DNA of 64,000 nt. Origin: Cryptomeria japonica (Eukaryota; Streptophyta; Pinopsida; Cupressales; Cupressaceae). The stretch's first letter is position 1; the number at the start of each line of letters is the position of its first letter. The notes beneath the pieces were generated by a model that saw only the letters and a list, made by a program, of their open reading frames with translations, was not told where the DNA came from and did not search any database. The stretch is taken from the NCBI RefSeq assembly GCF_030272615.1, contig NC_081406.1, positions 117,622,847-117,686,846 on the forward strand, written 5' to 3'. A program made the translations under genes and the position numbers. This document shows positions 11,576-22,730 of the stretch, piece after piece.

Positions 11576-12307
11576 TAGAGTACTGTGGAGTCGTATTGTC
11601 CTATCATGGAGTCATTTGTTCTATCATCCATGTCTTGCTTATTGCTTTCTTGAGGGTCCTCTTCTATCTCCTAGCACGATGGGGTGATTCCATTTTGGGG
11701 ATTACATGGTCGGGTGGTAGTGTCACTTCCCATTGGATGTTCTTGTTCATACCTTCATGCAAGGATTGGCTTTGTAGGTGTTCCTATGGTTTGTGGCTCA
11801 TGCTCTATCTCATGTTGGAGATTTTTATTATTTGGAGACCTATGTGGTCATTTGTATTATTGAACTTATGTAACCTTGTAGTTTGGTTAATTCATTAACT
11901 CTAAATGTATTATGGGAAGCCATGTATTTATGGTTAATGTAATCTTAAGATTTGGATGTTATTTATGAGCTTTCTATATGATTGGTGTAAATGCTTTATT
12001 GAAGAGAATTCTATTGTATCTTTTCAATCTTTTAATGGAGTAATCTATTATTGCATATATGGATTATGATGTTCTATGAGTCATTGATGGTTAATTGGAT
12101 TAATCATGATTGTGGAATTTAACTTTTAGTTTTATTCTTTGTTGGTAACCCTTAAGGAATTCTAGTGTAAGTCTTTCACTTGTGTTATTATTGTGCGAGG
12201 TTGTAATTGATGCACTTTATGTGATTATACTTTTAAAGAAAAATAAAAATTTATTTCACCCTTAGTTGTGGTTATTTCTTTGGGGGTTCCTGGCGAGGCA
12301 TTACATT

Positions 12308-12320
12308 TGGTATCAGAGCC
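12308..12320 (+). promoter_or_regulatory. Primer binding site, initiator-methionine tRNA
   Basis: TGGTATCAGAGCC starts two bases after the 5' LTR end. It is complementary to the 3' end of plant initiator tRNA-Met, the commonest primer for plant LTR retrotransposons. Confidence 0.9.
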
Positions 12321-12460
12321 GATGTTTCAACACTGGGTGCCCTGGTTTTGTAGTGAGCCCATTCAACTTGATCTTTTGTGTAGGTCTTAGTGTTTGTTCT
12401 TTCCATGTCATTATCCTTGTTGTAGATCTGAACCCTTTTTCTCTTGTGCAGTGTTAGGTC

Positions 12461-13750
12461 ATGGCTAGGAGAGCCAAGGGTAGTGGTAGTGTTGGTGGCC
12501 ACAATAGAGGAAGAGGTGGGGGACCAGGTCGAGATTCTGACTGCCATAGTCCTTCGCCACCACCCACTCATGTGAGTGCAGATCAAGATCAGTCTATTCA
12601 TCATAATGAACAACATTCAGGAGAGTAGGTTCCTGAAAGAGAAGAGTTGTGATAGATGTTTCAGGAGGTTCTAGCTAGATTAGGCCCCAGACTTGAGGCT
12701 AATCAACCCCTCCATGCTCAGGTCGAGGAGTCGCATCAGCAGATTCTAGAGGAGAGAGAGAGAGAGAGAAAGAGGTCTCCTAGAAGGAGAGAGTTCCTAG
12801 TTGACCAGGACCTAGCTACCATGGGTCACATGAGGGACTTGATGAGGTCTAATCCTCCTTTCTTTGATGGTAAAGGTACCGGTCTTGAGGCAGAGACCTA
12901 GCTTATCAGTTTAGATCGGTGTTTCACCATGTATCCGTATAGTAGCAATACCAAAGCAAGATGCGCTATCATGCATCTCGAGGGTTTTGCAGCTATCTTG
13001 TGGCGGTTAGAGGAGGAGAGGATAGGTGTGAGCATTAACACCGTATCGTGGGAGATATTTCTAGAGAGATTCAAGGCATGATTTATCTCACCCCAGTGGA
13101 GGCAGTCTCGAGCAGACGAGTTCTATGCTTTGCACCAGTTTGGTATGTCAGTAGAATAGTTTGAGCATAGGTTCTATGAGCTCAAACAGTATGTCGATAT
13201 TGGTAACGATAAGGCAATGCTAGCTCAACACTTCTTGAGGGGTCTAAATGACCAAATCAGTGGATGAGTGAGAGTGTTTGAGCCTGCTTCAGTAGAGGTA
13301 GTTGTGGCAAAAGACAGGATGGTGGAGCAGAATCTTGGTCATGCAAATAGGAGTCGGTTTGGAGTGCAGATCCGAAGTGTTCCTTTTAGTGGGTCTAGAG
13401 TGAGAGGGAATCAGTCCAAGATTGCTACACCTTTTAGGGGTCCCCAGGCACCCGCTAAGGGTGGACAACAACAGCAACAACAGCCACTGAGACTGAAATA
13501 GTTTTAGGGCTAGCAGGGTGGCATCTCTCAGCATAGGAAGAGAAGGAACTAGCAGAGGAGCAGGTAGAGTTTTCCAGGGTAGTTCTCTCAAGGTGCATCT
13601 CAAGCTCCTAGTAGGGGAATATTTCAGTAGTCCAGTGGGTCGTCTAGGAGTTGAGGACCTAGTAGAGGAGCTTGCTTAACTTGTGGACAATTTGGTCACA
13701 TTGTCACTCAATGCTCTCAGTGTTCTCACCAAATAGGGAGTTAGAGGCCA
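12461..13750 (+). pseudogene. gag of the chromovirus, with zinc knuckle
   Basis: The frame starts at ATG 12461 (MARRAKGSGSVGGHNRGRGG) and stays in one phase to the nucleocapsid. It passes an N-terminal basic, glycine-rich stretch, a capsid-like segment (NPPFFDGKG, FFLERF-type motif near 13060, ALHQFGMSV, ELKQYVDIG near 13180) and a CCHC knuckle, CLTCGQFGHIVTQC, at 13673-13714. In-frame stops interrupt it at about 12626, 12650, 12899, 13079, 13157 and 13265, and several more follow after 13499. Gag forms the virus-like particle and packages element RNA; this copy cannot make it. Confidence 0.85.
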
Positions 13751-13839
13751 GCAGCATCAAAACCGATAGTGGGGGATGCAGGTAGATCCCACAAAGCTTT
13801 TGCAGTGGTTGATGACTGCTAGGTTGAGCAGCAGGGTAC

Positions 13840-14168
13840 AATGATTGAGGCTGGAAGTGTGTTGTGTGGTATCCCTATCTCTGTACTTTTTGACTTTAGT
13901 CCTTTCAATATTTTATTTCTTCATCCATTATGGAGCGGTGCGGGATCATGTTTGCTAAGTAGGAAAATAGGTGACAAGTAAAGTTGGCTACCGGTGTGTG
14001 TGTGTGTCTATCGATGCCTTCATTCCCAGTTGTGAGTTGGACCTAGGACCCTTTGTTACCTCAGTGAACGTTCGAGTCATTCCTTTGGGGTCCTATGGAG
14101 TTGTGTTGGGGATGGATTGGCTATCATCTCAAAGAACTTGTGTAGGTTGTCGTCTGAAGATAGTATAG
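13840..14168 (+). pseudogene. Retropepsin-like protease domain of the chromovirus
   Basis: EAGSVLCGIPISVLFDFSPF precedes NILFLHPLW. Family members have VLFDSGAT.SFIS here, so the active-site D is present but the following S/T-G is changed to F-S. The frame then breaks; the second half is found at 13971-14168 (CVCVSIDAFIPSCELDLGPF and GSYGVVLGMDWLS, the family's 'ILGMDWL' closing motif). Loss of the catalytic triplet plus a frameshift makes the protease inactive. Confidence 0.75.
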
Positions 14169-14339
14169 TGTTTAGATGACCATGGCAATAAATTGGGGAT
14201 CGTTGGAGTTCAGGGATCGATATCCTTACGTATGATTTCTACTATGCAATTTAAGCAGTGCATGTGTTGAGGGTGTCAGCTTTTTGTAGTTGCTCTTGAG
14301 GATGTGGATTAGAAAGAGAGTCGAGAAATCTCTCTTGGT

Positions 14340-15700
14340 GGTCACCCTATTCTTCGAGAGTATGTTGATGTTTTTCCTTTGGATATTCCTGGTATGCCTC
14401 CGAAGAGAGACATATATTTTTGCATTGACTTGGTTCTTGGTGTAGAACCTATTTCGAGAGCACCATATTGGATGACTACTCAGGAGTTGAGTGAGTTGAA
14501 GATGCAGATGGAGGAACTATTGGCCAAGGGGTTCGTTTGTCCTAGAATTTCTCCTTGGGATGCACCTGTTATATTCATTAAGAAAAGGATGGTTCTCTTT
14601 GGTCATGCATTGATTACCAACAGCTGACCAAGGTAACCATCAAGAATCGATATCCATTGCCTCAGATAGATTATTTTTTTGATCAGGTGAGGGGAGCCAA
14701 TGTGTTCTCTAAGATTGATCTAAAATCTGGGTATCATCAATTGCACATTCATGATGCAGGCATTCATAGGACGACATTTCGTACTCATTATGGTCACTAT
14801 GAGTTCACAGTGGTGCCATTTGGGTTGATGAATGCGCCTTCAGTTTTCATGAGCCTTATGAATGGGGTTTTTGCACCTACCTTGATCATTTTGTTCTTTT
14901 GTTCTTGGATGACATATTGATTTGTTCTAGATCTATGGAAGATCATGAGGGCCACTTGCAATAGGTATTGAAGTGCTTGAGGGAGAATCAGCTTTATGCC
15001 AACTTGGTGAAGTGTGATTTCTTCCAGCCAGAGGTGAGATATCTTGGTCACATAGTTTCGACATAAGGTGTATCTGTGGATCCTTCAAATATCCAAGCCA
15101 TTGTAGATTGGCCAGCGTCGACCAATATTTCAGAGGTTCAAATTTTCATGGGTTTGGCCAGATATTACCATCGCTTTGTTCACAGTTTTTCCTGGATAGG
15201 CCAACCGATTACTTCTCTTCAGTGGAAAGGGAAAAAATTTGTTTGGTCAGAGCGGTGTGAGTTATCTTTTTGTACCTTGAAGGAACTCCTTGTTAGTGCT
15301 CTGATTTTGGCAGTTCTTGACCCATCCAGAGATTTTATGGTATGTACAGATGCCTCTTTAGAAGGTATAGGTGCAGTGCTTATGCAGTATGGATGTGTGG
15401 TTTCCTATGAGTCTTGCAAACTCAAGGACCATGAGTTGAACTATCTAGTTCATGACTTGGAGTTGGCAGTTGTAGTGCATGCATTGGTTAGATGGCGACA
15501 TTTCTTGTTGGGGCATTGGTTTGAGCTGCATAGTGATCACCGCAGTTTGCAGTATATTTTCACGCAATCGAACTTGAATGCTTGACAATGAAGATAGATG
15601 GAATTCCTCTGTGAGTATGATTTTGAGGTTTGATATATTTAGGGGAAAGAGAATCTACTGGTAGATGCTTTGAGTCGTAGGCAACATGAGGTTGCAGCAT
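14340..15700 (+). pseudogene. Reverse transcriptase and RNase H of the chromovirus
   Basis: RT is recognisable in order: DIYFCIDLVLGVEPISRAPY and 'EELLAKGFVCPRISPWDAPV' (14379-14580), a frameshift near 14585, [20 protein letters not shown] then '[11 protein letters not shown]' (14650-14750), [13 protein letters not shown], and the catalytic FLDD at 14902-14913 in another frame. Thumb and connection follow (YLGHIV near 15045, GLARYYHRFVHSF). RNase H spans about 15330-15690, with the TDAS motif near 15350, RWRHFLLGHWFELHSDHRSL and VDALSRR. At least two frameshifts and several stops (for example 15064 and 15583) are present. Confidence 0.88.
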
Positions 15701-15879
15701 TGTCCCTTGGAGTGGACTTGAGAGAGAGAATTCTTGGAGTTCTTCCTCAAGACACCTGGTATCAAGATGTGAGAGCCATGGCGGAGTCCAGAAGGCCATT
15801 TTGAGGGTAGACATTATAGATATTATCTTGAGTCAAATGGTCTTCTTCGACATCTTGGACCGATCTATGTACCTCCTTT

Positions 15880-17156
15880 GAAGGGTCTTTGCATTTTGAT
15901 CATGACTGAGGCCTATCATGCATCTTATTCGGCACACCCTGGTGTCAAGAAGATGCACGCAGATGTTAGATAGATATATCATTGGGCTGGTATGAAACGT
16001 GACATTGCTGATTTTATGTCGAAGTGTTAAAAATGTCAGCGGGTGAAGGTGGAGCATCAGCACCCTGTAGGGATTTTACAACCTAATTTGATCCTGGATT
16101 GGAAATGGGATATCATTTCATAGATTTCATAGTAGGGTTGCCTATTTCTTCACGTTGTCATGATGAAATCATGGTCATTGTTGATAGATTGAACAAATTT
16201 TCTCATTTTGTTCCTATTCGATCTTCTTATACAACAGCAATGGTCACAAGAGTCTTCTTGAAAGATGTGGTGAGGTTGCATGGGATTCCAGGGCAGATCA
16301 TTTCAGATAGCTCAATATCGTCTTTACTTTAGCATTGTGGACCTCACTCCAGCATGCTTTGGGGACCCAATTGAAATTCAATTCATCGTATCACCCAGAG
16401 ACCTACGGTCAGAATGAGCATGTTAATCAGGTCTTAAAGGACATGCTTCACATGTATGTTATGGATCAACAATCGCGCTGGGAGGAATATCTTTGCCTTG
16501 TGGATTTTTCTTATAACAATGGATATCACATCTCTATAGGCATGTCCCCCTTCCAAGCATTGTATGGTTGTCCTTGCCGTACTCCTTTGAGTTGGGATCG
16601 GTTAGAGGATAGGGTGAGTTTAGGCCCAGATATGCTTCATGAGATGGAGCAGCAGGTTGAGTAGATTCATGGGCATTCAGTTGCTGCTTAGGATAGGAAG
16701 AAGAAGTATGCCAATGCTCATAGAGTAGATCTTCAGTTTTCAGTTGGCAACTGTGTGTTCTTGAGAGTGCATCCACGGAAGAGCCCAATCTGTTATGGAA
16801 AGGGTTCTAAGTTGGATCCTCATTTTGTTGGCCCTTTTGAGATCCTTGAGAGGATAGGACCTATTGCATACCGTCTTGCCTTTCCGTCGAGTCTATCCTG
16901 CATCCACGATGTCTTTCATGTTTTGGTTCTTCGACCTTATCATCCTGATGTGACTCATTTTCTTAATTGGAATGCTTTGCAGGTTGAGGATGGGCAGCTT
17001 TCCATTGAGCCCGAGCACATTCTTCAACATCAAGATTTGATCCTTAGCAGTCGTACCATCGATCAGGTAAGGGTCCTATGGGACCCAAGTGATGAGACCT
17101 TAGCGACATGGGAGAATGTAGTGAAGATGAGAGAGCTTTATTCTTATCTATTTTAG
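15880..17156 (+). pseudogene. Integrase with chromodomain-like C-terminus
   Basis: The HHCC zinc-binding segment (HASYSAHPGVKKMHADVR ... C-x2-C) lies at 15917-16040 with stops inside. The DDE core follows: DFIVGLPISSR (first Asp, about 16128), 'HGIPGQIISD' (second Asp, about 16310), and GQNEHVNQVLKDML (Glu, about 16410). The second Asp is followed by a frameshift at about 16320. After a stop at about 16662 the frame reopens (16755-17156) through PHFVGPFEILERIGPIAYRL and ends with QVRVLWDPSDETLATWENV. That ending matches the chromodomain-like motif of plant chromoviruses (VLWR...EEATWE), which targets integration to chromatin. Confidence 0.88.
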
Positions 17157-17180
17157 CCTTCCAAGAGTAAGCCTAGTTTT

Positions 17181-17191
17181 GCAGGGGAGGA
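17181..17191 (+). promoter_or_regulatory. Polypurine tract of the chromovirus
   Basis: GCAGGGGAGGA lies immediately before the 3' LTR start TGTAGTGCTCC, the normal position of the plus-strand primer. Confidence 0.85.
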
Positions 17192-20100
17192 TGTAGTGCT
17201 CCTCCTCGATCAGACCCTTTTTGTACTTATGTTTGACTTTAGTTGACTGTTCTGTGGAACATTATTGTTATATATAATTCAGACTTTATGCGATGTTATT
17301 TCATGCTTTATCTGGATTTGTGGTGTATGCTTTCATGCAGTATCTCAGTGCTTATGATTAATATTATTTTTATGGATCATTATCATAGACTGACACTTTT
17401 ACCTTATATGTTGCATGTTTGCAAGTGTATGGGATGCGAGGGGATGATTTTCTTTCACTCACTCTGGTGAGATAGGGAACATCACAATTCTCCTTCATCG
17501 GTGTGTGTGTTGTGTCTGTTTATATATTTGACTATATACATGCGTGATTCATTGATGTAGGACATTGTAGGTACAAGTAGTGGGTAGGTAAGGGTTATCA
17601 ACTCCACCTGGTTTCATAGGTCTGAGTGTGCCTTATGTGTCAAATGGGAGTGGAGGATATAGTTGTTGGACCCTAGCTTGACCTGTAGTCACACTCTTGT
17701 GAGTGTTGTCAGTTGGTTGTCTTTCTGTTGACCGGTATGTGAGTCAAAGTGCTTTAGTGTTTTCATCTTGTGAGTCATCATTTGATCATTCCTTGTTTTG
17801 CATGCTTCTGATTATTTGAATAGTCATTTAATTGAATGAATGATGCTATTTTTTTGTTAGCGTAATTAGTTGATTATTATGCTCTTGAGATTATTGATCT
17901 AATTAAATTAATGAGTTGGTAGAATTAAATGGTTAAACTGGCTTATTTTATTGTGTTTAGTGGTAATAAATATTGTGAAAAGGAAATAAATAATTGCCTA
18001 GCCATTTAAATGTTAAATGCTTATTTTGAAAGAAAGTATTATGAAAATAAAAAATAAAAAAATAAAAGCTTTTCCCTTTTACCTTTCCATTTGTCTTTTG
18101 TATTTTGTTTTTGTTGAAAAAAGAATTGTTTATGGAAAAAGTTATCTCATTGCTTTTATTTTTTAAATAGTTTATTCTGATTGGTGCAAAAAGCTTTTAA
18201 CCTAGAAAGTTTAGGTTGAAATAAATTTTTCCCATATATTCCCTGGAGTTCACAGGGAAGGGTGGTAGAATTTTGAACAAGAAATTTGGAAAACCATTTT
18301 GGAAGAGGAGCTGGAGTTGGATTTGGTTTGCAAGATTGGGATTCTTCCATCAATTTGCTTCCTGGTTTGTTTGAAGGTTGGATAACCTCTTCCTGTTTTG
18401 CAATTTAATTTTGAATGTTTTAGTTGCTTCCTGTGTGTTGGAAAAATGTAAATCTCTTTGTAAATTCTTGTTAAATGATTGGAATGAAAGAAAGAGTGTT
18501 GGTTATTGATGATTTTGTTGGATTCATATCAAATGTTTGCATATGGGAAGGAAATGGTTCATCTTCCTATTTGTTGTTTGTTATTTGCTCTTACAAAATC
18601 AAGTTCTTGAATTATCTCTTCTATTTGTTATAAGATAGAATAGATTTAGTTTTCTCTGTGTTTTCTAGTATCTATTTGCCCAAGATTTGGGGCTTATGTT
18701 GGCAAAATTGGCTATTTGCCCTTGCAAGATGCAAGGAATTCTTCCTATGTAATGGAAGTGAAGAAATTTATTATAATCCTTCTCCTATCTTTTAAAATTC
18801 TTCTTATGTTGCCCAATATCCTTATAATTGGGGATCTTGTGTGTTGTTATTCACCATTTACCTGATTGGTAAATATCCTTTCTCATTTTGGAGTCTGGCA
18901 TTTTGTGTGTGTGCCTCGTGAAATAACACGGGATAATTTAGTTCATTTTAAATTGTTTAAGAGAAGGAAATTTATTATTAAATTAGTTAAACCTTGCCCA
19001 CATGGCGGGCTAGTCCCACCATGTGGGACAGTAGTTGCTTTCTACATGGTAGCAACACTATCGATCGATAGTGACTGCTACACAGGTAGCAGTACTACTG
19101 GCGGGTAGTGTCTGCTACGCGGGTAGCAACACTACCGGTCGATAGGACTGCCACCGGTCGGTAGCAGAACTACCGGTCATTAGGGGCTGCTACCGATGAT
19201 AGAAGGACTACCGGTGGGTAGTGTTTGTTGCTACCAGCAGCAGCACTACCGCAGGTAGGGCCTTGACCCATCACGTGTCGTTCACCCTCACGGTACATTT
19301 CAATGTGCCGTTGATTTTATTTTTATTAAATGCTATGAAATTTTTAGCGGTTAGTTTAAATGTTATGTTAAATGGTTATTTATAATTTGATTTTTTTTCA
19401 TGTTGGTTTTTAATAATTATTTAATAGATTTATCTATTGAAAATCAAGGTTTGGGATTTTAATTCAAATTGTTAAATTGGAGTTTAATTTTGGAAATAGA
19501 TTATATGTTTATTATAATTCATATTTTTATATAGTTGAATAATTAATGTGGATTTCATTCTATTTTGGAATATTGAATTACAGATTATATAGAAATGAAT
19601 GTCGTTTCTAAATGATGCATTAAATGAAGGGTGTTTTTCTTTACTTTTCAGTCAATGAATTTGCAAGTGTTAGATGTTGATTTTCTCAAAGATTGTCTGA
19701 GTGCGGACTTAGTGAAATTATTTTTCCTTGCAAAGAGTAGTATTTGTGGCTATTTCTCGTCTTTGATTCAGTCATCCTATTGTGGCGCATTTGGTATCTT
19801 TTGATCAAGTGATGTATAATGATCTTCTTGTCTTAACCATGTAGTGTTTTTCCTTATGGTTAACCAAGAGTTAGTATGTCCTTGTTTGACCACTTGTTTT
19901 TAGATAGTGGTTTTATAGCTGTCTATTCACCATGGGTCCTCATGGAGTGACCATGTTTATTAGTGTCCTTTGAGAGAGTGGTTTTCGAGTGGGGACCGCA
20001 CCTAAAGTGGATGGCAGGATAACCCCTCGAAGGACAGTTAATAAGTGATAACCTAATAATTGATTAAGAGGTGGGTAGTTTATAACATTATATAAGATAT

Positions 20101-21108
20101 TGTACCCTGCGCATGGTTGAGTGCTCGTATAGGCTCAAAATGTAGTGGGAAGGCCTGGAATGGAAAACCAACTACCTTGTCTTCATGAAGGGTTGGTAGG
20201 GTCTACATGAGACTTAGATGGAGCCGGAGGTTTTGGAAAGGTTACCAGCATATCCTAGGATGGGGGTCGGGACCTATGGAGGCCTACCATGATAACCATC
20301 ATAAGCTATGCAATGACACTCTCTCTTTAAGATGACTTGTGTATTGTGGTGTCGAGTCACTTGTGTATTGTGATATCGAATCACTTGTGTATTATAATGT
20401 TGAGTCACCTGGAGTACTGTGGAGTCATTTGTTCTATCATCCATGTCTTGCTTATTGCTTGCTTAAGGGTCCTCTGTTATCTCCTAGCATAGTGGGGTGA
20501 TTCCATTTTGGGGATTACATGGTCGGGTGGTAGTGTCACTTCCCATTAGATGTTCTTGTTCATACTTTCATGCGAGGATTGGCTTCGCAGGTGTTCCTAT
20601 GGTTCGTGGCTCATGCTCTATCTGATGCTGGAGATTTTTATTCTTTGGAGACCTATGTGGTCATTTGTATTATTAAACTTATGTAACCTTGTAATTTGGT
20701 TAAGTTATTAACTCTGAATGTATTACGAGAAGCCATGTATTTATGGTTAATGTAGTCCTGAGATTTGGATGTTATTTATCATCTTTGTATATGATTGGTG
20801 TAAATGCTTTATTGAAGATAATTCTATTGTATCTTTTCAATCTTTTAATGGAGTAATCTGTTATTGCATATGGCTTATGATGTTCTATGAGTTATTGATG
20901 GTTAATTGGATTAATCATTATTGTGGAATTTAACTTTTAGTTTTATTCTTCATTGGTAACCCTTAAGGAATTCTAGTGTAAGTCTTCTGTGTGTGTTATT
21001 ATTGTGCAAGGTTGTAATTAATGCACTTTATGTGATTATACTTTTTTAAAAAAAATCTTTCACCCTTAGTTGTGGTTATTTGTTTGGGGTTCTTGGTGGG
21101 GCATTACA
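17192..21108 (+). mobile_element. 3' LTR of the chromovirus (3.92 kb)
   Basis: It begins TGTAGTGCTCCTCCTCGATC and ends GTGGGGCATTACA, colinear with the 5' LTR. It is about 50 bases shorter because of small indels, for example loss of a CTATCATGGAGTCATTTG-type stretch near 20425. It carries its own version of the CTACC/GGTAG field (19026-19262). Confidence 0.93.
19026..19262. repeat. CTACC/GGTAG repeat field inside the 3' LTR
   Basis: It is the counterpart of 10186-10435. Units such as ACTACCGGTCGATAG and CTACCGGTCATTAG alternate with CTGCTAC spacers. Several units differ from those in the 5' LTR by more than the flanking LTR does, suggesting local turnover. Confidence 0.75.
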
Positions 21109-21113
21109 CTTAT
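21109..21113. repeat. Target-site duplication CTTAT, right copy
   Basis: CTTAT follows the LTR end ATTACA and matches 8332-8336. Confidence 0.9.
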
Positions 21114-22570
21114 CTTGATGGAGAATGATGTACCTTTTGAAATCATTCATCAATGTATGTTTTGCATTCCTCATCCATAAAGTGTCATGATCTATGACCA
21201 ATATTTGCCCCTTCATCTTTGGTTTAGGAATGAGATACTCCCTATTCATATGAAAACTTAACTCATTTGCCTCTCTATGACTATCATCCTGAAACCTTTG
21301 CCAAACTCATCTTGCGAACTGCTGCATCCATCACCCATATCCATATGGTCTCCTCCAATGGAGACTTCTATCATGAATCTCCTCCAAACCCAAGATATGG
21401 ATGTTGTATTAATTAAATACATGAATGGTGGTAACAATCTATGTAAAGAAACTATCTCTAAGTGTAACATTTTCCAACTATTCAATGATTAAGAATCTCT
21501 CCTTAAGCAAATTTATACCATTGTAAATATTTAAAATCAACAACCCCCTAAAAATTATTACACAAGGATTATGTAGTATGATTATGACATATTGTGCATC
21601 TCTTTAGATTTTTCTTGTGGTACCAATCATCTTCTTATTAACAAAAATATTCTTATCACATCTCCTTCATGAAGCAACACATCATTGAGTACTAATAATC
21701 AAATCCATGTGTGAGTTATCAATCTCCCACAAAGGTGCCTTATAAAAGAACTCTTGTTGCTTAAATATACCCTTAGTTATTTACAAATACTCCCAAGCAT
21801 CCTTCCCAAAATTGTTAAGGATCAAAGTATCATTAAAAGAAAAACATCAAAATTTATCATCTGATTCAGTGTGAATTGGAAAGTTAAAATATAAGGCAAG
21901 GACTTGTACTTCATGCACTCCTTGTTGATAGATTATTAAGTAGAGTTATGTTGAATCAAAATATGTGATTACCTTAATGTTTATATGACCCATAGCTTGC
22001 TAAAATTTCCTCTTTGAAGATGATCTAAAAAACACATATCTCAACATTCTCCCTTGTTGATTTTGAAGTAGTGATAAGTTTTCCTAACTATAGATTGTTG
22101 ATATTTTGTAAAGTGTTTAGCAAAGAAAAATAAAATTTGGTTCCCTCTAGGACTTCATCTTGGTCTCTTAATTGTTTTCATCTTTATGGTTTCTCACAAC
22201 ACTACTGACATCAACATGCACAATCAACATGTACTCGAGATTGCAAAGCTAGCACTCATGAGGAATGTACAAGACTTGTTCATAATCTTCAAATCAATAG
22301 GCCTCTTTTTTCAACAATCTTTTGGCCACTTTGATCAAGTGGTGATGGGTAAGAATTTTGGACACTTCTTTGTGTCTTTTGTTCTATGCAAAAAGCATAG
22401 GCTTCTTCCCATGCAACAGACACATGGAACAAACCTCCCTACCTATCATTTATTTCATTTAATTTATCTTTTCATTTCAAACGACACACCTCCTCTATTA
22501 TCTAATGTATTATTTATTTCTCTATTTCCATTCAAACAATTTCCACACTTAAATGCCTATGATCATTATG
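21114..22570. other. No gene recognised; probably decayed antisense copia interior
   Basis: No domain is recognisable. The stretch lies on the internal side of an antisense copia primer site (22571-22582), so it may be degraded internal sequence of that element, but I found no protein motif to prove it. The open frame 22186-22596 on the plus strand has no family features. Confidence 0.35.
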
Positions 22571-22730
22571 ACTTTGATACCATAATGAGAAGATGAAATA
22601 ATTGATGATTTATTTGATGAATAGAGAGAGAATTTGTACAAAGGAGAAATATAACTATGCATAACCTACATAATTGTTTACTAAACAATTTGAGTATTAA
22701 CAATGTAATTCTATGCTAACACACTGTATG
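22571..22730 (-). mobile_element. Copia primer site and adjoining LTR end, antisense
   Basis: On the minus strand TGGTATCAAAGT (plus 22571-22582) matches the initiator-Met primer site of copia elements. Just to its right (plus strand) follows TGAGAAGATG and an AT-rich stretch with GAATAGAGAGAGAATTTGTA. This combination (…GATACCAT.. then GAGAA.ATGA…) is the usual look of an antisense copia PBS/LTR junction. The far LTR border is not identified. Confidence 0.5.

Larger units (their letters stand above)
8337..12305 (+). mobile_element. 5' LTR of the chromovirus (3.97 kb)
   Basis: It begins TGTAGTACCCCTCCTCGATC and ends GGCGAGGCATTACA. It is homologous throughout to 17192-21108, with scattered substitutions and small indels. 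At nearly 4 kb it is almost as long as the 4.9-kb internal region. It contains a GC-rich CTACC/GGTAG repeat field (10186-10435), a 24-base tandem repeat (about 11499-11575) and long AT-rich tracts. The open frames inside it (for example 11503-11898) are not supported as genes: the equivalent positions in the other LTR do not keep them open. Confidence 0.93.
8337..21108 (+). mobile_element. Full-length Ty3/gypsy chromovirus (Tekay/Del-like), 12.8 kb
   Basis: This is a complete LTR retrotransposon: TSD CTTAT (8332-8336), 5' LTR (8337-12305), tRNA-iMet primer site (12308), gag, protease, RT, RNase H, integrase and a chromodomain-like tail (12461-17156), polypurine tract (17181-17191), 3' LTR (17192-21108), TSD CTTAT (21109-21113). 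Domain order is that of gypsy elements. The C-terminal chromodomain-like segment and LTRs near 4 kb point to the Tekay/Del lineage of chromoviruses (inference). Every coding domain carries stops or frameshifts, so the copy is not autonomous. In a stretch of about 225 bases that I aligned by eye (from 8424 and 17280) the LTRs differ at 11 sites, which suggests an old insertion. Confidence 0.93.

Noticed and set aside
11503-11898. 131-codon open frame in the 5' LTR
   Set aside because: It overlaps a 24-base tandem repeat, has no domain, and the matching region of the 3' LTR does not preserve it.
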